Source: Acidimicrobiaceae bacterium
GTDB taxonomy: Bacteria; Actinomycetota; Acidimicrobiia; Acidimicrobiales; RAAP-2
Length of the DNA stretch: 14,128 bases
Reading direction: 5' to 3'
Assembly (NCBI GenBank): GCA_003135595.1
Contig: PLCI01000131.1
Coordinates: 10,991 to 25,118, forward strand
This document shows, piece by piece, positions 1 to 6,834 of this stretch; within the stretch, counting starts at the first letter, position 1; the number at the start of each line of letters is the position of its first letter. A program made the translations under genes and the position numbers. The notes under the pieces were generated by a model, which saw only the letters and a list, made by a program, of their open reading frames with translations, did no database searches and was not told the origin of the DNA.

Positions 1-858
1 TACGCGGTGACGGGCAACAACTGCCCCACGCCGATCGTGCCTGGGGCCAGCTGCGACCTGACGGTGTCGTACTCACCGGCAGCCGCTGTGACGCACAACG
101 CCACGCTCAACGCGCAGGTGACGTACGTCAACTCGAAGCTCGTGACCGTGCATGCCTACGAGCACACGAGCCTGACGGGCACGGGCGTCAACCCGACCTT
201 CACGCTCGCGACCGACAAGTTCCCGCTTACCACGGTGGGTGCGACGTCCGACGGGCTCGTGACGATCACGAACAACTCGCTCGTCTCGCTCAACTACGAC
301 ACCGCGGCATTCGAAGGCGCGGACCAGTCGAGCTGGTCGATCGTCGGGAACTCCTGCTCGAGCCCGATCCTCTCGGGTGCGTCCTGCTCGATCGAGGTTG
401 CGTTCTCGCCGCGGTCACAAGGCGCGCTCGCGATCACCCTTGACGTGACGCTGGACCAGACAGTGCGCCTGCACGAGTCGTTCATCGCCCGTCGGATCGC
501 GCTCGTCGGCCATGGCCAGCTACCCTCGTTCAAGATCGCCGTGCCGTCCCTGCCCTCGACGCCCAAGGGCGTCCCGGTCTCGGGCACCGCGACGCTGACC
601 AACGCCTCGTCGGTCAACCTCTCGCTCAACGGCTACCAGGTCTTCGGCCCGAACGCGGCTGACTTCACGGTCACCGGCACGACCTGCTCTGGGCTGATCG
701 CCCCGGCGGGGACATGCAAGCTCACGATCCAGTTCAAGCCGTCCAGGAGCTCGGCTGGTAGCGAGCACGCGACGCTGAAGGTGATCATGAACATCGCCGG
801 CACGTCGCCGCTCGTGACGACGGCCAAGAACGCGGCGCTCTCGGGTACCGAGTCCTAG
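1..858 (+). CDS. Repeat protein with HYDIN/ASPM-type (choice-of-anchor D-like) Ig-like domains, 5' truncated
   Basis: The reading frame is open from the first base of the window to a TAG at 856-858, so this is the last 285 residues of a longer protein; the GTG at 7 is probably internal. Three diverged copies of a ~100-residue beta-sandwich unit are visible: the end of one (to about residue 50), a second (about 67-165) and a third (about 180-280). Each ends with the signature C-x(n)-[IL]-x-[PS]-G-x-[ST]-C followed by a hydrophobic strand and F/Y-x-P (for example GASCDLTVSYSP, GASCSIEVAFSP and AGTCKLTIQFKP). The paired cysteines suggest a disulfide in each domain and therefore export. Ser/Thr/Asn-rich composition also fits a cell-surface or secreted protein. 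Such repeats are common in long actinobacterial surface proteins of unknown role. The last repeat runs to the stop with no C-terminal membrane anchor or sorting signal visible. The family assignment is by pattern only; the ligand or function is unknown. Confidence 0.7.
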   Translation, partial: YAVTGNNCPTPIVPGASCDLTVSYSPAAAVTHNATLNAQVTYVNSKLVTVHAYEHTSLTGTGVNPTFTLATDKFPLTTVGATSDGLVTITNNSLVSLNYDTAAFEGADQSSWSIVGNSCSSPILSGASCSIEVAFSPRSQGALAITLDVTLDQTVRLHESFIARRIALVGHGQLPSFKIAVPSLPSTPKGVPVSGTATLTNASSVNLSLNGYQVFGPNAADFTVTGTTCSGLIAPAGTCKLTIQFKPSRSSAGSEHATLKVIMNIAGTSPLVTTAKNAALSGTES

Positions 859-878
859 TCGAAGTGATCTGACGAGGC

Positions 879-908
879 CCCCCGGTCGAGCATCGGCTCG
901 GCCGGGGG
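879..908. terminator. Strong hairpin between convergent genes, likely bidirectional terminator
   Basis: Arms 879-890 and 897-908 pair over 12 bp with a single G-T wobble and a 6-base loop (CATCGG). The hairpin lies 20 bp after the stop of the surface protein and 33 bp from the stop of the convergent MFS gene, where a shared terminator is expected. Neither side has a T-run, which is usual for high-GC actinobacterial terminators, so activity is inferred from stability and position. Confidence 0.65.
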
Positions 909-941
909 CGCTTCGCGTCCGCACCCACGTCGCTGGTGGCC

Positions 942-2201
942 TCAGGTCGCTGCTTCAGCCTGGCGCAGGCCCTTGAGGCCCAGGGCGAGCACCGTCGAGA
1001 TGCCCAGCGCAGCGGCGAAGGCCCCCATTGCCCAGTTCGCCGAGGCGTGCGCGATGAGAAGCCCCGCGACGAGCGGCGAGAGCGCCGCGAGCCCCGACGA
1101 GGCCTGGATGAGGGCGTTGTTGACGCGGCCGCGCATCGACTCAGGCGTCTCGCGCAGCAGCGCGGCGAACAGCCCCGCGTTCGCCGTCGGCGCAAGGAAG
1201 AAGGGCACCGCGATTGGGATCGCGATGAGCGGCGAGGGCATGAGGACGGCAGCGACGGCGGTGAGCACCATGCCAGCCCCGGTGAGCATGACCACCATCT
1301 GGGACAGCGTGAGACGCCCCTGGATCCTCGGTGCCGCGAGGGCGCCGAGCAGCCCGCCGGCGAAGATCGCGGCCTGGGTCAGTCCGATCACCGTGGTGGA
1401 CGTGCCGGCGTGGCGCATCCCGAGCACGACGGTGAACACGACACCGGTGATGGCGAAGTTGATGAGGGGCGACTGGAAGACGACCGCGCGCAGCAGGGCG
1501 TCGTGCCAGATGTACCGGACGCCGTCGAATGCCTCGCTCCACAGACCCTTGCGGGCACCCTTGGCGGGCTTGGGGTCGAAGTCGCCGGACATGAGGCTGG
1601 ACGTGAGCAGCGACGCGCCATAGGAGACGGCGTCGCCGACAAAGGGGACCGCGGCGCCGACGCTGAACAGGAAGCCACCGAGGGCCGGACCGCCGAGGCC
1701 GGCTGCGTACTGGCGCGCCTCGGTGGCGGCCCAGGCGCCCTCGAGTTGGACGTCGTCGACGATGTTCGGCAGTGCCGCAGTCGAAGACGGTGAGAAGATC
1801 GTGTCGCCGACGCGATCGATGACCGCGGCGACGAGCACGACCTCCCACGCGATCGCGTGGACGGCGACGCCGATGGCGAGCCCGCCGAGCACGATCATCC
1901 TGACGGTGTCGCAGACGATCATGGTCGTGCGGCGATTGAGCCGGTCCGCGAGCGCACCGGCCGGGAGCCGGACGCAGAACGCAACGACGGAGGTCACCGT
2001 CGCGACCGCACCGGCGATGACCGGCGACTTCGTGAGCGCGAAGATCAAGAGGGGGTAGGCGAGGACGCCGAGCTGGGTCCCGAGGTCCGACGCCACCTGG
2101 CCGACCCACAACAGGCGGAAGTTCCGGTTGAGCCGAAGCGGCAGCGGCGTGGTCCGCGGCGGCCGCCGCGCCTGGTCGTGGTCGACAGGGGAGTCCTCCA
2201 T
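942..2201 (-). CDS. MFS transporter (MFS_3 / EntS-like exporter)
   Basis: A 419-residue integral membrane protein of the major facilitator superfamily, probably a proton-driven exporter; the substrate is unknown. After a hydrophilic N-terminus of about 28 residues comes an FRLLWVGQ segment typical of the MFS_3 group, then about 12 hydrophobic segments. The loop between TM2 and TM3 carries the MFS motif A (ADRLNRR, residues 85-91), and a long hydrophilic central loop (DFDPKPAKGARK) separates the halves. The ATG at 2201 is chosen because homology-like sequence begins just after it and a -10-like CACTAT lies exactly six bases upstream; the frame stays open further upstream, but that part overlaps divergent pheA and is not protein-like. 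No Shine-Dalgarno is seen, so the mRNA is probably leaderless. It is divergent from pheA across 87 bp that hold several palindromes, so regulation there is likely, but no regulator gene is adjacent. Confidence 0.85.
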   Translation of the reverse strand: MEDSPVDHDQARRPPRTTPLPLRLNRNFRLLWVGQVASDLGTQLGVLAYPLLIFALTKSPVIAGAVATVTSVVAFCVRLPAGALADRLNRRTTMIVCDTVRMIVLGGLAIGVAVHAIAWEVVLVAAVIDRVGDTIFSPSSTAALPNIVDDVQLEGAWAATEARQYAAGLGGPALGGFLFSVGAAVPFVGDAVSYGASLLTSSLMSGDFDPKPAKGARKGLWSEAFDGVRYIWHDALLRAVVFQSPLINFAITGVVFTVVLGMRHAGTSTTVIGLTQAAIFAGGLLGALAAPRIQGRLTLSQMVVMLTGAGMVLTAVAAVLMPSPLIAIPIAVPFFLAPTANAGLFAALLRETPESMRGRVNNALIQASSGLAALSPLVAGLLIAHASANWAMGAFAAALGISTVLALGLKGLRQAEAAT

Positions 2202-2230
2202 GACGTCATAGTGACATATGTCTGACGTCA
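2201..2230. promoter_or_regulatory. Cluster of three perfect palindromes at the MFS/pheA divergence (candidate operator)
   Basis: TGACGTCA occurs at 2201-2208 and again at 2223-2230. Between them lies the perfect 10-bp palindrome GACATATGTC (2213-2222). The cluster covers the MFS start codon and its putative -10 (2208-2213 on the minus strand), so a bound repressor would block the MFS promoter directly. It lies about 47 bp upstream of the pheA -10. Which protein binds is unknown. Confidence 0.5.
2208..2213 (-). promoter_or_regulatory. Putative -10 element of the MFS gene (leaderless)
   Basis: Read on the minus strand, CACTAT is followed by exactly six bases (GACGTC) and the ATG at 2201. This matches the spacing at six other starts in the window. 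No convincing -35 is seen at 16-18 bp. Confidence 0.45.
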
Positions 2231-2276
2231 ATTCAGGGGCGCTCTGCCTGCCTCGGGGATCGCACCCGCACGTGGC

Positions 2277-2282
2277 TAGCGT
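2277..2282 (+). promoter_or_regulatory. Putative -10 element of pheA (leaderless)
   Basis: TAGCGT fits the actinobacterial TANNNT -10 and ends six bases before the pheA ATG (2289), placing the transcription start at or next to the A of ATG. No Shine-Dalgarno is present upstream of this start, which supports leaderless translation. Confidence 0.55.
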
Positions 2283-2288
2283 CGCTGG

Positions 2289-3110
2289 ATGCCGGTCGTC
2301 GCTTTCCAAGGTGAGCCAGGTGCCTACTCCGAAGAGGCGTGCTCGGTTGTCTTCCCCGATGCCGAGTACCGGCCGACCGTCTCGATCCGCCGGGTCTTCG
2401 AGTCCGTCGAGGTTGGTCAGGTCGACTTCGGCCTCGTGCCGATGGACAACTCGCAGGCGGGCAGCATCAACGAGACCTACGACCTCTTCCTGCGCCACGG
2501 GCTCTCCTTGGTCGCCGAGGTCGCGGTCCCCGTCGACCACTGCCTCCTCGGGTTCCCGGGCGTCGAGCTTGACGAGCTGACCGAGGTGCTCTCGCACCCC
2601 CAGGCGCTCGCCCAGTGCGAGGAGTTCCTCAGCTCGCTCTCCGCGACGACGCGAGCTGACTACGACACCGCAGGGGCGGCGAAGCGGATCATGCGCGACG
2701 GCCTGCGCACGACCGCAGCGATCGCCTCACACAGGGCGGCAGCGCTCTACGGGCTGAGCGTCCTCGCCGAGCGGATCCAGACCTACCCAGACAACTCGAC
2801 CCGCTTCGGCGTCATCGCCAAGCGCGCGGAGCCGCTCGGCGTGGCGGACAAGACCTCGATCGTCTTCGGCGTCGGGCACGTGCCGGGCTGCCTGTACCGA
2901 TGTCTCGGTGCGTTCGCGGAGCGGCACCTGAACCTGACGAAGCTCGAGTCGCGGCCGCGTGCAGGCAGGCCATGGGAGTACGTCTTCTACGCGGACATCG
3001 AGGCCGGCGCCGACGCCCCGGCGATGGTCGACGCGTTGACCGAGCTGAGCGAGCACGCGACGTTCACGCGGGTGCTCGGGAGCTACCAGGGTGGACTCTC
3101 GGGTCCTTGA
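2289..3110 (+). CDS. pheA: Prephenate dehydratase
   Basis: A 273-residue monofunctional prephenate dehydratase, which decarboxylates and dehydrates prephenate to phenylpyruvate in cytosolic phenylalanine synthesis. The catalytic domain (about 1-180) begins with FQGEPGAYSEEA (6-17). It carries DNSQAGSI (53-60), SHPQALAQC (102-110) and the conserved STRF (170-173), whose Thr-Arg-Phe is the hallmark active-site motif of the family. A C-terminal ACT domain (about 188-265) holds PGCLYRCL (199-206, the GALV-type region) and ESRPRAGRPWEY (220-231), the ESRP motif that binds phenylalanine, so feedback inhibition is expected. Length is normal and there is no chorismate mutase domain. The ATG is preceded by TAGCGT at the leaderless spacing. 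The gene stands alone, divergent from the MFS exporter, and is followed after 76 bp by a gene with its own -10. Confidence 0.95.
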   Translation: MPVVAFQGEPGAYSEEACSVVFPDAEYRPTVSIRRVFESVEVGQVDFGLVPMDNSQAGSINETYDLFLRHGLSLVAEVAVPVDHCLLGFPGVELDELTEVLSHPQALAQCEEFLSSLSATTRADYDTAGAAKRIMRDGLRTTAAIASHRAAALYGLSVLAERIQTYPDNSTRFGVIAKRAEPLGVADKTSIVFGVGHVPGCLYRCLGAFAERHLNLTKLESRPRAGRPWEYVFYADIEAGADAPAMVDALTELSEHATFTRVLGSYQGGLSGP

Positions 3111-3174
3111 CTGCCCGCGAATCGGTGCACCCGCGCAGCGCACCGTGACCGACCACGTGCTCGGTGATCGCTGC

Positions 3175-3180
3175 CACAAT
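3175..3180 (+). promoter_or_regulatory. Putative -10 element of the GNAT gene (leaderless)
   Basis: CACAAT ends six bases (GATCGA) before the GTG at 3187. The same spacing recurs upstream of six other genes here. It marks GTG 3187 as the start and argues against an upstream GTG (3091) that would overlap pheA. Confidence 0.5.
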
Positions 3181-3186
3181 GATCGA

Positions 3187-3987
3187 GTGACTGCGGCGAA
3201 CGAGAGGCACGCAGCAACCGACGTCCACCCCGACCACGACGCCGTGCACCTCGAGCTTCGGAGCTGGTTCACGACATCTGCACCCGAGATCGACTACGTC
3301 GTCGAAGAGCAGTGGTACGGCTACCTGAGCGGTCCGAGCGGATCGGCGGGCTCGCGCCTCATCCTCACGATCGACGACCCCGATGACGCAGCCCGGGCAC
3401 TGCGCGACGTACGGCAGCGGGCTGGCGGGCCCGTCACGGTCTGGGTCGACGACCGGGCCCGATGCCAGCGCCTCGACCGCACCCTGCGCGACGGCGGGTG
3501 CCGCCCGGTGAGGTCGACCACGCACCTGGCGCTCGTCGGTGAGCTCTCGGCACGCTCAGGGCCAGCCTCTCTCACGGTGCACGACGTTGGCCCCGACGGC
3601 CTCGAGGAGTGGGTCGTGACGAAGCTCAAGAGCTTCGCGGACACCGAAGCGACCCCGACCGACGAGCAGGTCGCGCGCGAGGTCGCCGTGCGACAACCCG
3701 AGATGGCGCTCGCACGGCTGCAGGTCGCGCGCCTCGGCGGCGATGCCGTGGCTGCCCTCGCCTACTACTTCGGCGCCGACCAGCTGGTCTTCAGCCTCGG
3801 CACGCGCATCCCGTTCCGTCAACAAGGGATCGCGCAGCAGCTGCTGTCGAGATGGGTCGCCGCCGGCCGCGCCGAGGGGTGCCGCTCGTTGTTGATCAAC
3901 GCGGATCATCTCGGTGCGCCCGAGGCGCTCTATAGGCGAATGGGATTCGTCGACGAGGTCTACTGGTACCAGCGCTACGAGTTCTGA
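3187..3987 (+). CDS. GNAT family N-acetyltransferase
   Basis: A 266-residue soluble protein with a GNAT acetyl-CoA-dependent acyltransferase domain in its C-terminal half (about 128-266). The acetyl-CoA pyrophosphate loop is recognisable as FRQQGIAQQLL (210-220; R/Q-x-x-G-x-A/G pattern) after a hydrophobic strand (ALAYYFGADQLVFSLGT). It is followed by an alpha-helix, the strand SLLINAD and ALYRRMGFVDE (247-257), the usual GNAT C-terminal LY-x-x-x-GF element. The N-terminal ~120 residues (ELRSWFTTSAPEIDY, QWYGYLSG) may be a second, degenerate GNAT-like half or a substrate domain; I do not recognise it. The GTG start is chosen from the -10 CACAAT six bases upstream; an upstream GTG at 3091 would add 32 residues that look unconserved. 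The 3' end overlaps convergent hutI by 13 bp. The substrate is unknown, and adjacency to hutI in opposite orientation gives no functional link. Confidence 0.8.
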   Translation: MTAANERHAATDVHPDHDAVHLELRSWFTTSAPEIDYVVEEQWYGYLSGPSGSAGSRLILTIDDPDDAARALRDVRQRAGGPVTVWVDDRARCQRLDRTLRDGGCRPVRSTTHLALVGELSARSGPASLTVHDVGPDGLEEWVVTKLKSFADTEATPTDEQVAREVAVRQPEMALARLQVARLGGDAVAALAYYFGADQLVFSLGTRIPFRQQGIAQQLLSRWVAAGRAEGCRSLLINADHLGAPEALYRRMGFVDEVYWYQRYEF

Positions 3988-5165
3988 GGCGAGCGCGAGG
4001 CGACGACCTCGCCGCGTCGCAGGACGTGGCGTGCGAGCGCGGTCCCCGGCCGGTACGCGAGATGCGAGGCCGCCGGGGCGTCGAGCACCACGAGGTCAGC
4101 GGGCAGTCCGACGCAGAGGCGCCCGACGTCGTCACGTCGAAGGGCTGTCGCCCCGCCCCTCGTCGCCGCGTACAGCGCCTCGTCCGCGGTCATGCCGAGC
4201 TCTCGGACCGCCAGCGCGATCACGAACGGCATGGACGTGACGAAGGACGTGCCGGGGTTGCAGTCGGTGGCGAGCGCGACCGTGACGCCGGCGTCGAGCA
4301 GCTGGCGTGCGTCGGCATAGGGCGAGCGCGTGCAGAACTCCGCGGCAGGCACGAGGGTCGCGACGACGTCGGCGTCCGCGAGCATCGAGGCGCCCTTCGC
4401 CGTGCAGAACGTGCAGTGGTCAACGCTGGCGGCGCCGAGCTCCGCGGCGAGCTCGGCGCCGCCCATGTCCGCGGTCTGGTCGGCGTGCAGCCGGATGCCG
4501 AGCCCGGCCGCCCTCGCCGCGGACAGCACCGTTCGGCACTCCTCGACGGAGAAGCCAACCGGGTCGCAGAAGGCGTCGGCCCAGCGCGCGACCGGCGCGC
4601 AGCGCTCCAGCATCGAACCACTCAGCTCGCCCACGTAGTCGTCTCGACGTCCCGCAAGCTCGGGAGGCACGGCATGGGCGCCGAGCCACGTCACCTCCTC
4701 GGTGAGGCTCGCCGAGACCTCGAGGAGCCGCCGCTCGCCCCCGACGGTGAGGTCGTAGCCCGACTTCGCCTCGACGGTCGTGGTCCCCGAGGCCAGCATC
4801 TCGGCCAGCCGTTGCCGCGCGTCGCGCTCGAGGTCATCGGTCGACGCGGCGCGCGTCGAGGCGACCGTGCGCAGGATCCCCCCGCCGTCGAACGGCGCGC
4901 CGGCCATGCGTGCCTCGAACTCGTCAGCCCGGTCGCCGGCGAAGACGAGGTGGGTGTGCGAGTCGACGAACCCCGGGATGACCGCGCCACCCCGCGCGTC
5001 GATCGCGTCGTCGGCCGCCGGGGCACCACTCGACGGTCCGACCCACGCGACGAGGCCGCCCTCGACGACCAGGCACGCGTCGTGCAGGCGGCCCAAGGCG
5101 CCATCGCCATGGCGCGCGTCGTTGGTGGTGAGTTCGCCGATGTTGCTGATCGCGAGCGACGCCAT
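3975..5165 (-). CDS. hutI: Imidazolonepropionase
   Basis: A 396-residue amidohydrolase-superfamily enzyme that hydrolyses 4-imidazolone-5-propionate to N-formimino-L-glutamate, the third step of histidine degradation (cytosol). The metal-binding H-x-H lies in GFVDSHTHLVFAG (H70, H72). Further ligands and catalytic residues are visible as LHADQ (H227), DHCT (H250) and ATDCNPGTS (D301). SGYDL (135-139) and AHAVPPE (163-169) are family-typical substrate-loop sequences. Length is standard. The ATG at 5165 lies two bases after the hutU stop; the upstream in-frame extension is only an antisense-frame continuation through hutU. A good Shine-Dalgarno is lacking, so translational coupling to hutU is likely. 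It is the last gene of the hutGHUI operon. Its 3' end overlaps the convergent acetyltransferase gene by 13 bp and leaves no room for a dedicated terminator. Confidence 0.95.
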   Translation of the reverse strand: MASLAISNIGELTTNDARHGDGALGRLHDACLVVEGGLVAWVGPSSGAPAADDAIDARGGAVIPGFVDSHTHLVFAGDRADEFEARMAGAPFDGGGILRTVASTRAASTDDLERDARQRLAEMLASGTTTVEAKSGYDLTVGGERRLLEVSASLTEEVTWLGAHAVPPELAGRRDDYVGELSGSMLERCAPVARWADAFCDPVGFSVEECRTVLSAARAAGLGIRLHADQTADMGGAELAAELGAASVDHCTFCTAKGASMLADADVVATLVPAAEFCTRSPYADARQLLDAGVTVALATDCNPGTSFVTSMPFVIALAVRELGMTADEALYAATRGGATALRRDDVGRLCVGLPADLVVLDAPAASHLAYRPGTALARHVLRRGEVVASRSPQNS

Positions 5166-5167
5166 CG

Positions 5168-6823
5168 CTACAGCTCGCGCATCGGCACCCGGATGCCCGC
5201 GTCCTCGGCGACCTGCTCGGCGTCGGCGTACCCCGCGTCGACGTGGCGGATGATGCCGGTCAACGGGTCGTTCGTCAGCACTCGGGCGATCTTCTCGCGC
5301 GCGATCGCGGTGCCGTCGGCGACGGTGACCTGCCCTGCGTGCAGCGAGCGACCGATGCCCACGCCGCCGCCGTTGTGGATGGACACCCACGACGCGCCAG
5401 AGGCGGTGTTGACCAGCGCATTGAGCAGCGGCCAGTCGGCGATCGCATCGGAGCCGTCGAGCATGGCCTCGGTCTCGCGATACGGCGACGCGACCGACCC
5501 GCAGTCGAGATGGTCGCGGCCGATGACGATCGGGGCGGCCAGCTCGCCACTCGCGACCAGGTCGTTGAACGCCACGCCCGCCTTGTCGCGCTCGCCGTAG
5601 CCGAGCCAGCAGATGCGTGCGGGCAGCCCCTGGAACGCCACCTTCTCCTCGGCCTTGCGGATCCACCGCGCGAGCGGCTCGTTGTCGGGGAACAGCCGGA
5701 GGATCTCGAGGTCGGTGCGGTGGATGTCCTTTGGGTCCCCGGAGAGCGCCACCCAGCGGAACGGGCCCTTACCCTCGCAGAAGAGCGGTCGGATGTAGGC
5801 GGGCACGAAGCCGGGGTACTCGAAGGCGCGCGGGAACCCGCCGGCGAGCGCCTCGGCTCGAAGCGAGTTGCCGTAGTCGAACACCTCGGCGCCCGCGTCG
5901 AGGAAGCCCACCATGGCCGCCACGTGCCTCGCCATCGAGAGACGGGCGCGGTCAGTGAACTCCTCCGGCTTCTTGTCGGCGTAGTCGTGCCAGTCGCCGA
6001 GGTCGATGCCCTCGGGCAGGTAGCTGAGCGGGTCGTGCGCGGAGGTCTGGTCGGTCACGATGTCGACGGGAACGCCACGACGGAGGATCTCGGTGAACAG
6101 GGTCGCCGCGTTGCCGAGCACGCCGACGCTGAGCGCGACGCGCTGCGCCTTGGCGGTCGTCACCCGCTCGATGGCCGCGTCGAGGTCCGTCGTCCACTCG
6201 TCGAGATACCGATGCTCCACGCGTCGCTGGAGCCTCGCCGGGTCCACCTCGACCAGGAGGCAGACGCCGTCGTTCATGGTCACTGCCAGCGGCTGGGCGC
6301 CCCCCATGCCGCCGGCGCCGGCGGTCAGCGTCAGCGTGCCGGCGAGCGTCCCGCCGAAGCGCTTCCTCGCGATCGCCGCGAACGTCTCGTAGGTGCCCTG
6401 CAGGATCCCCTGGGTCCCGATGTAGATCCACGACCCCGCGGTCATCTGGCCGTACATCGTGAGGCCCATCGCCTCGAGCCGTCGGAACTCCGGCCACGTG
6501 GACCAGTCGCCGACCAGGTTCGAGTTCGCGAGCAGGACCCTCGGCGCCCATTCGTGGGTCTGCACGACGCCGACGGGGCGGCCGGACTGCACGAGCATCG
6601 TCTCGTCGTCGCCAAGCGTCGCGAGGGTGCGGACCATCGCGTCGAAGCTCGGCCAGTCGCGTGCGGCGCGGCCGGTCCCGCCGTAGACGACGAGGTCGTC
6701 GGGGCGCTCGGCGACCTCGGGGTCGAGGTTGTTCTGCAGCATTCGCAGCGCGGCCTCCTGCGGCCAGCTCCTTGCCGTCAGCGTCGAGCCACGAGGCGCG
6801 GCTACGGGGCGGGCACCTTGCAC
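5168..6823 (-). CDS. hutU: Urocanate hydratase (urocanase)
   Basis: A 551-residue NAD+-dependent urocanase converting urocanate to 4-imidazolone-5-propionate, the second step of histidine degradation. The signature FQGLPARICW is at 397-406, with the catalytic Cys405. The N-terminal YGGTGRAARDW (47-57), SGRPVGVVQTHEWAP (80-94), the glycine-rich NAD-binding stretch TAGAGGMGGAQPLA (167-180), GRDHLDCGSVASPYRETE (435-452) and WVSIHNGGGVGIG (479-491) are all intact. Length matches the family (about 550-560). The GTG at 6823 is chosen because AAGGAG sits five bases upstream (6829-6834) and the N-terminus then matches family length. The frame continues further upstream through hutH, but that sequence is Arg/Ser-rich and not protein-like. 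It follows hutH by 10 nt and precedes hutI by 2 nt in the same operon. Confidence 0.96.
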   Translation of the reverse strand: MQGARPVAAPRGSTLTARSWPQEAALRMLQNNLDPEVAERPDDLVVYGGTGRAARDWPSFDAMVRTLATLGDDETMLVQSGRPVGVVQTHEWAPRVLLANSNLVGDWSTWPEFRRLEAMGLTMYGQMTAGSWIYIGTQGILQGTYETFAAIARKRFGGTLAGTLTLTAGAGGMGGAQPLAVTMNDGVCLLVEVDPARLQRRVEHRYLDEWTTDLDAAIERVTTAKAQRVALSVGVLGNAATLFTEILRRGVPVDIVTDQTSAHDPLSYLPEGIDLGDWHDYADKKPEEFTDRARLSMARHVAAMVGFLDAGAEVFDYGNSLRAEALAGGFPRAFEYPGFVPAYIRPLFCEGKGPFRWVALSGDPKDIHRTDLEILRLFPDNEPLARWIRKAEEKVAFQGLPARICWLGYGERDKAGVAFNDLVASGELAAPIVIGRDHLDCGSVASPYRETEAMLDGSDAIADWPLLNALVNTASGASWVSIHNGGGVGIGRSLHAGQVTVADGTAIAREKIARVLTNDPLTGIIRHVDAGYADAEQVAEDAGIRVPMREL

Positions 6824-6828
6824 GGGGA

Positions 6829-6834
6829 CTCCTT
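6829..6834 (-). promoter_or_regulatory. Ribosome binding site of hutU overlapping the hutH stop
   Basis: On the minus strand AAGGAG ends five bases before the GTG start of hutU, and its first A is the last base of the hutH TGA. This fixes the hutU start at GTG 6823 and suggests termination-reinitiation coupling. Confidence 0.8.

Noticed and set aside
936..2225. Plus-strand frames opposite the MFS gene (936-1793, 973-1623, 1857-2225)
   Set aside because: They are antisense to an intact membrane protein, with highly charged low-complexity translation.
2201..2230. TGACGTCA as a eukaryotic-type CRE element
   Set aside because: The sequence match is exact but the context is clearly bacterial; treated only as a palindromic candidate operator.
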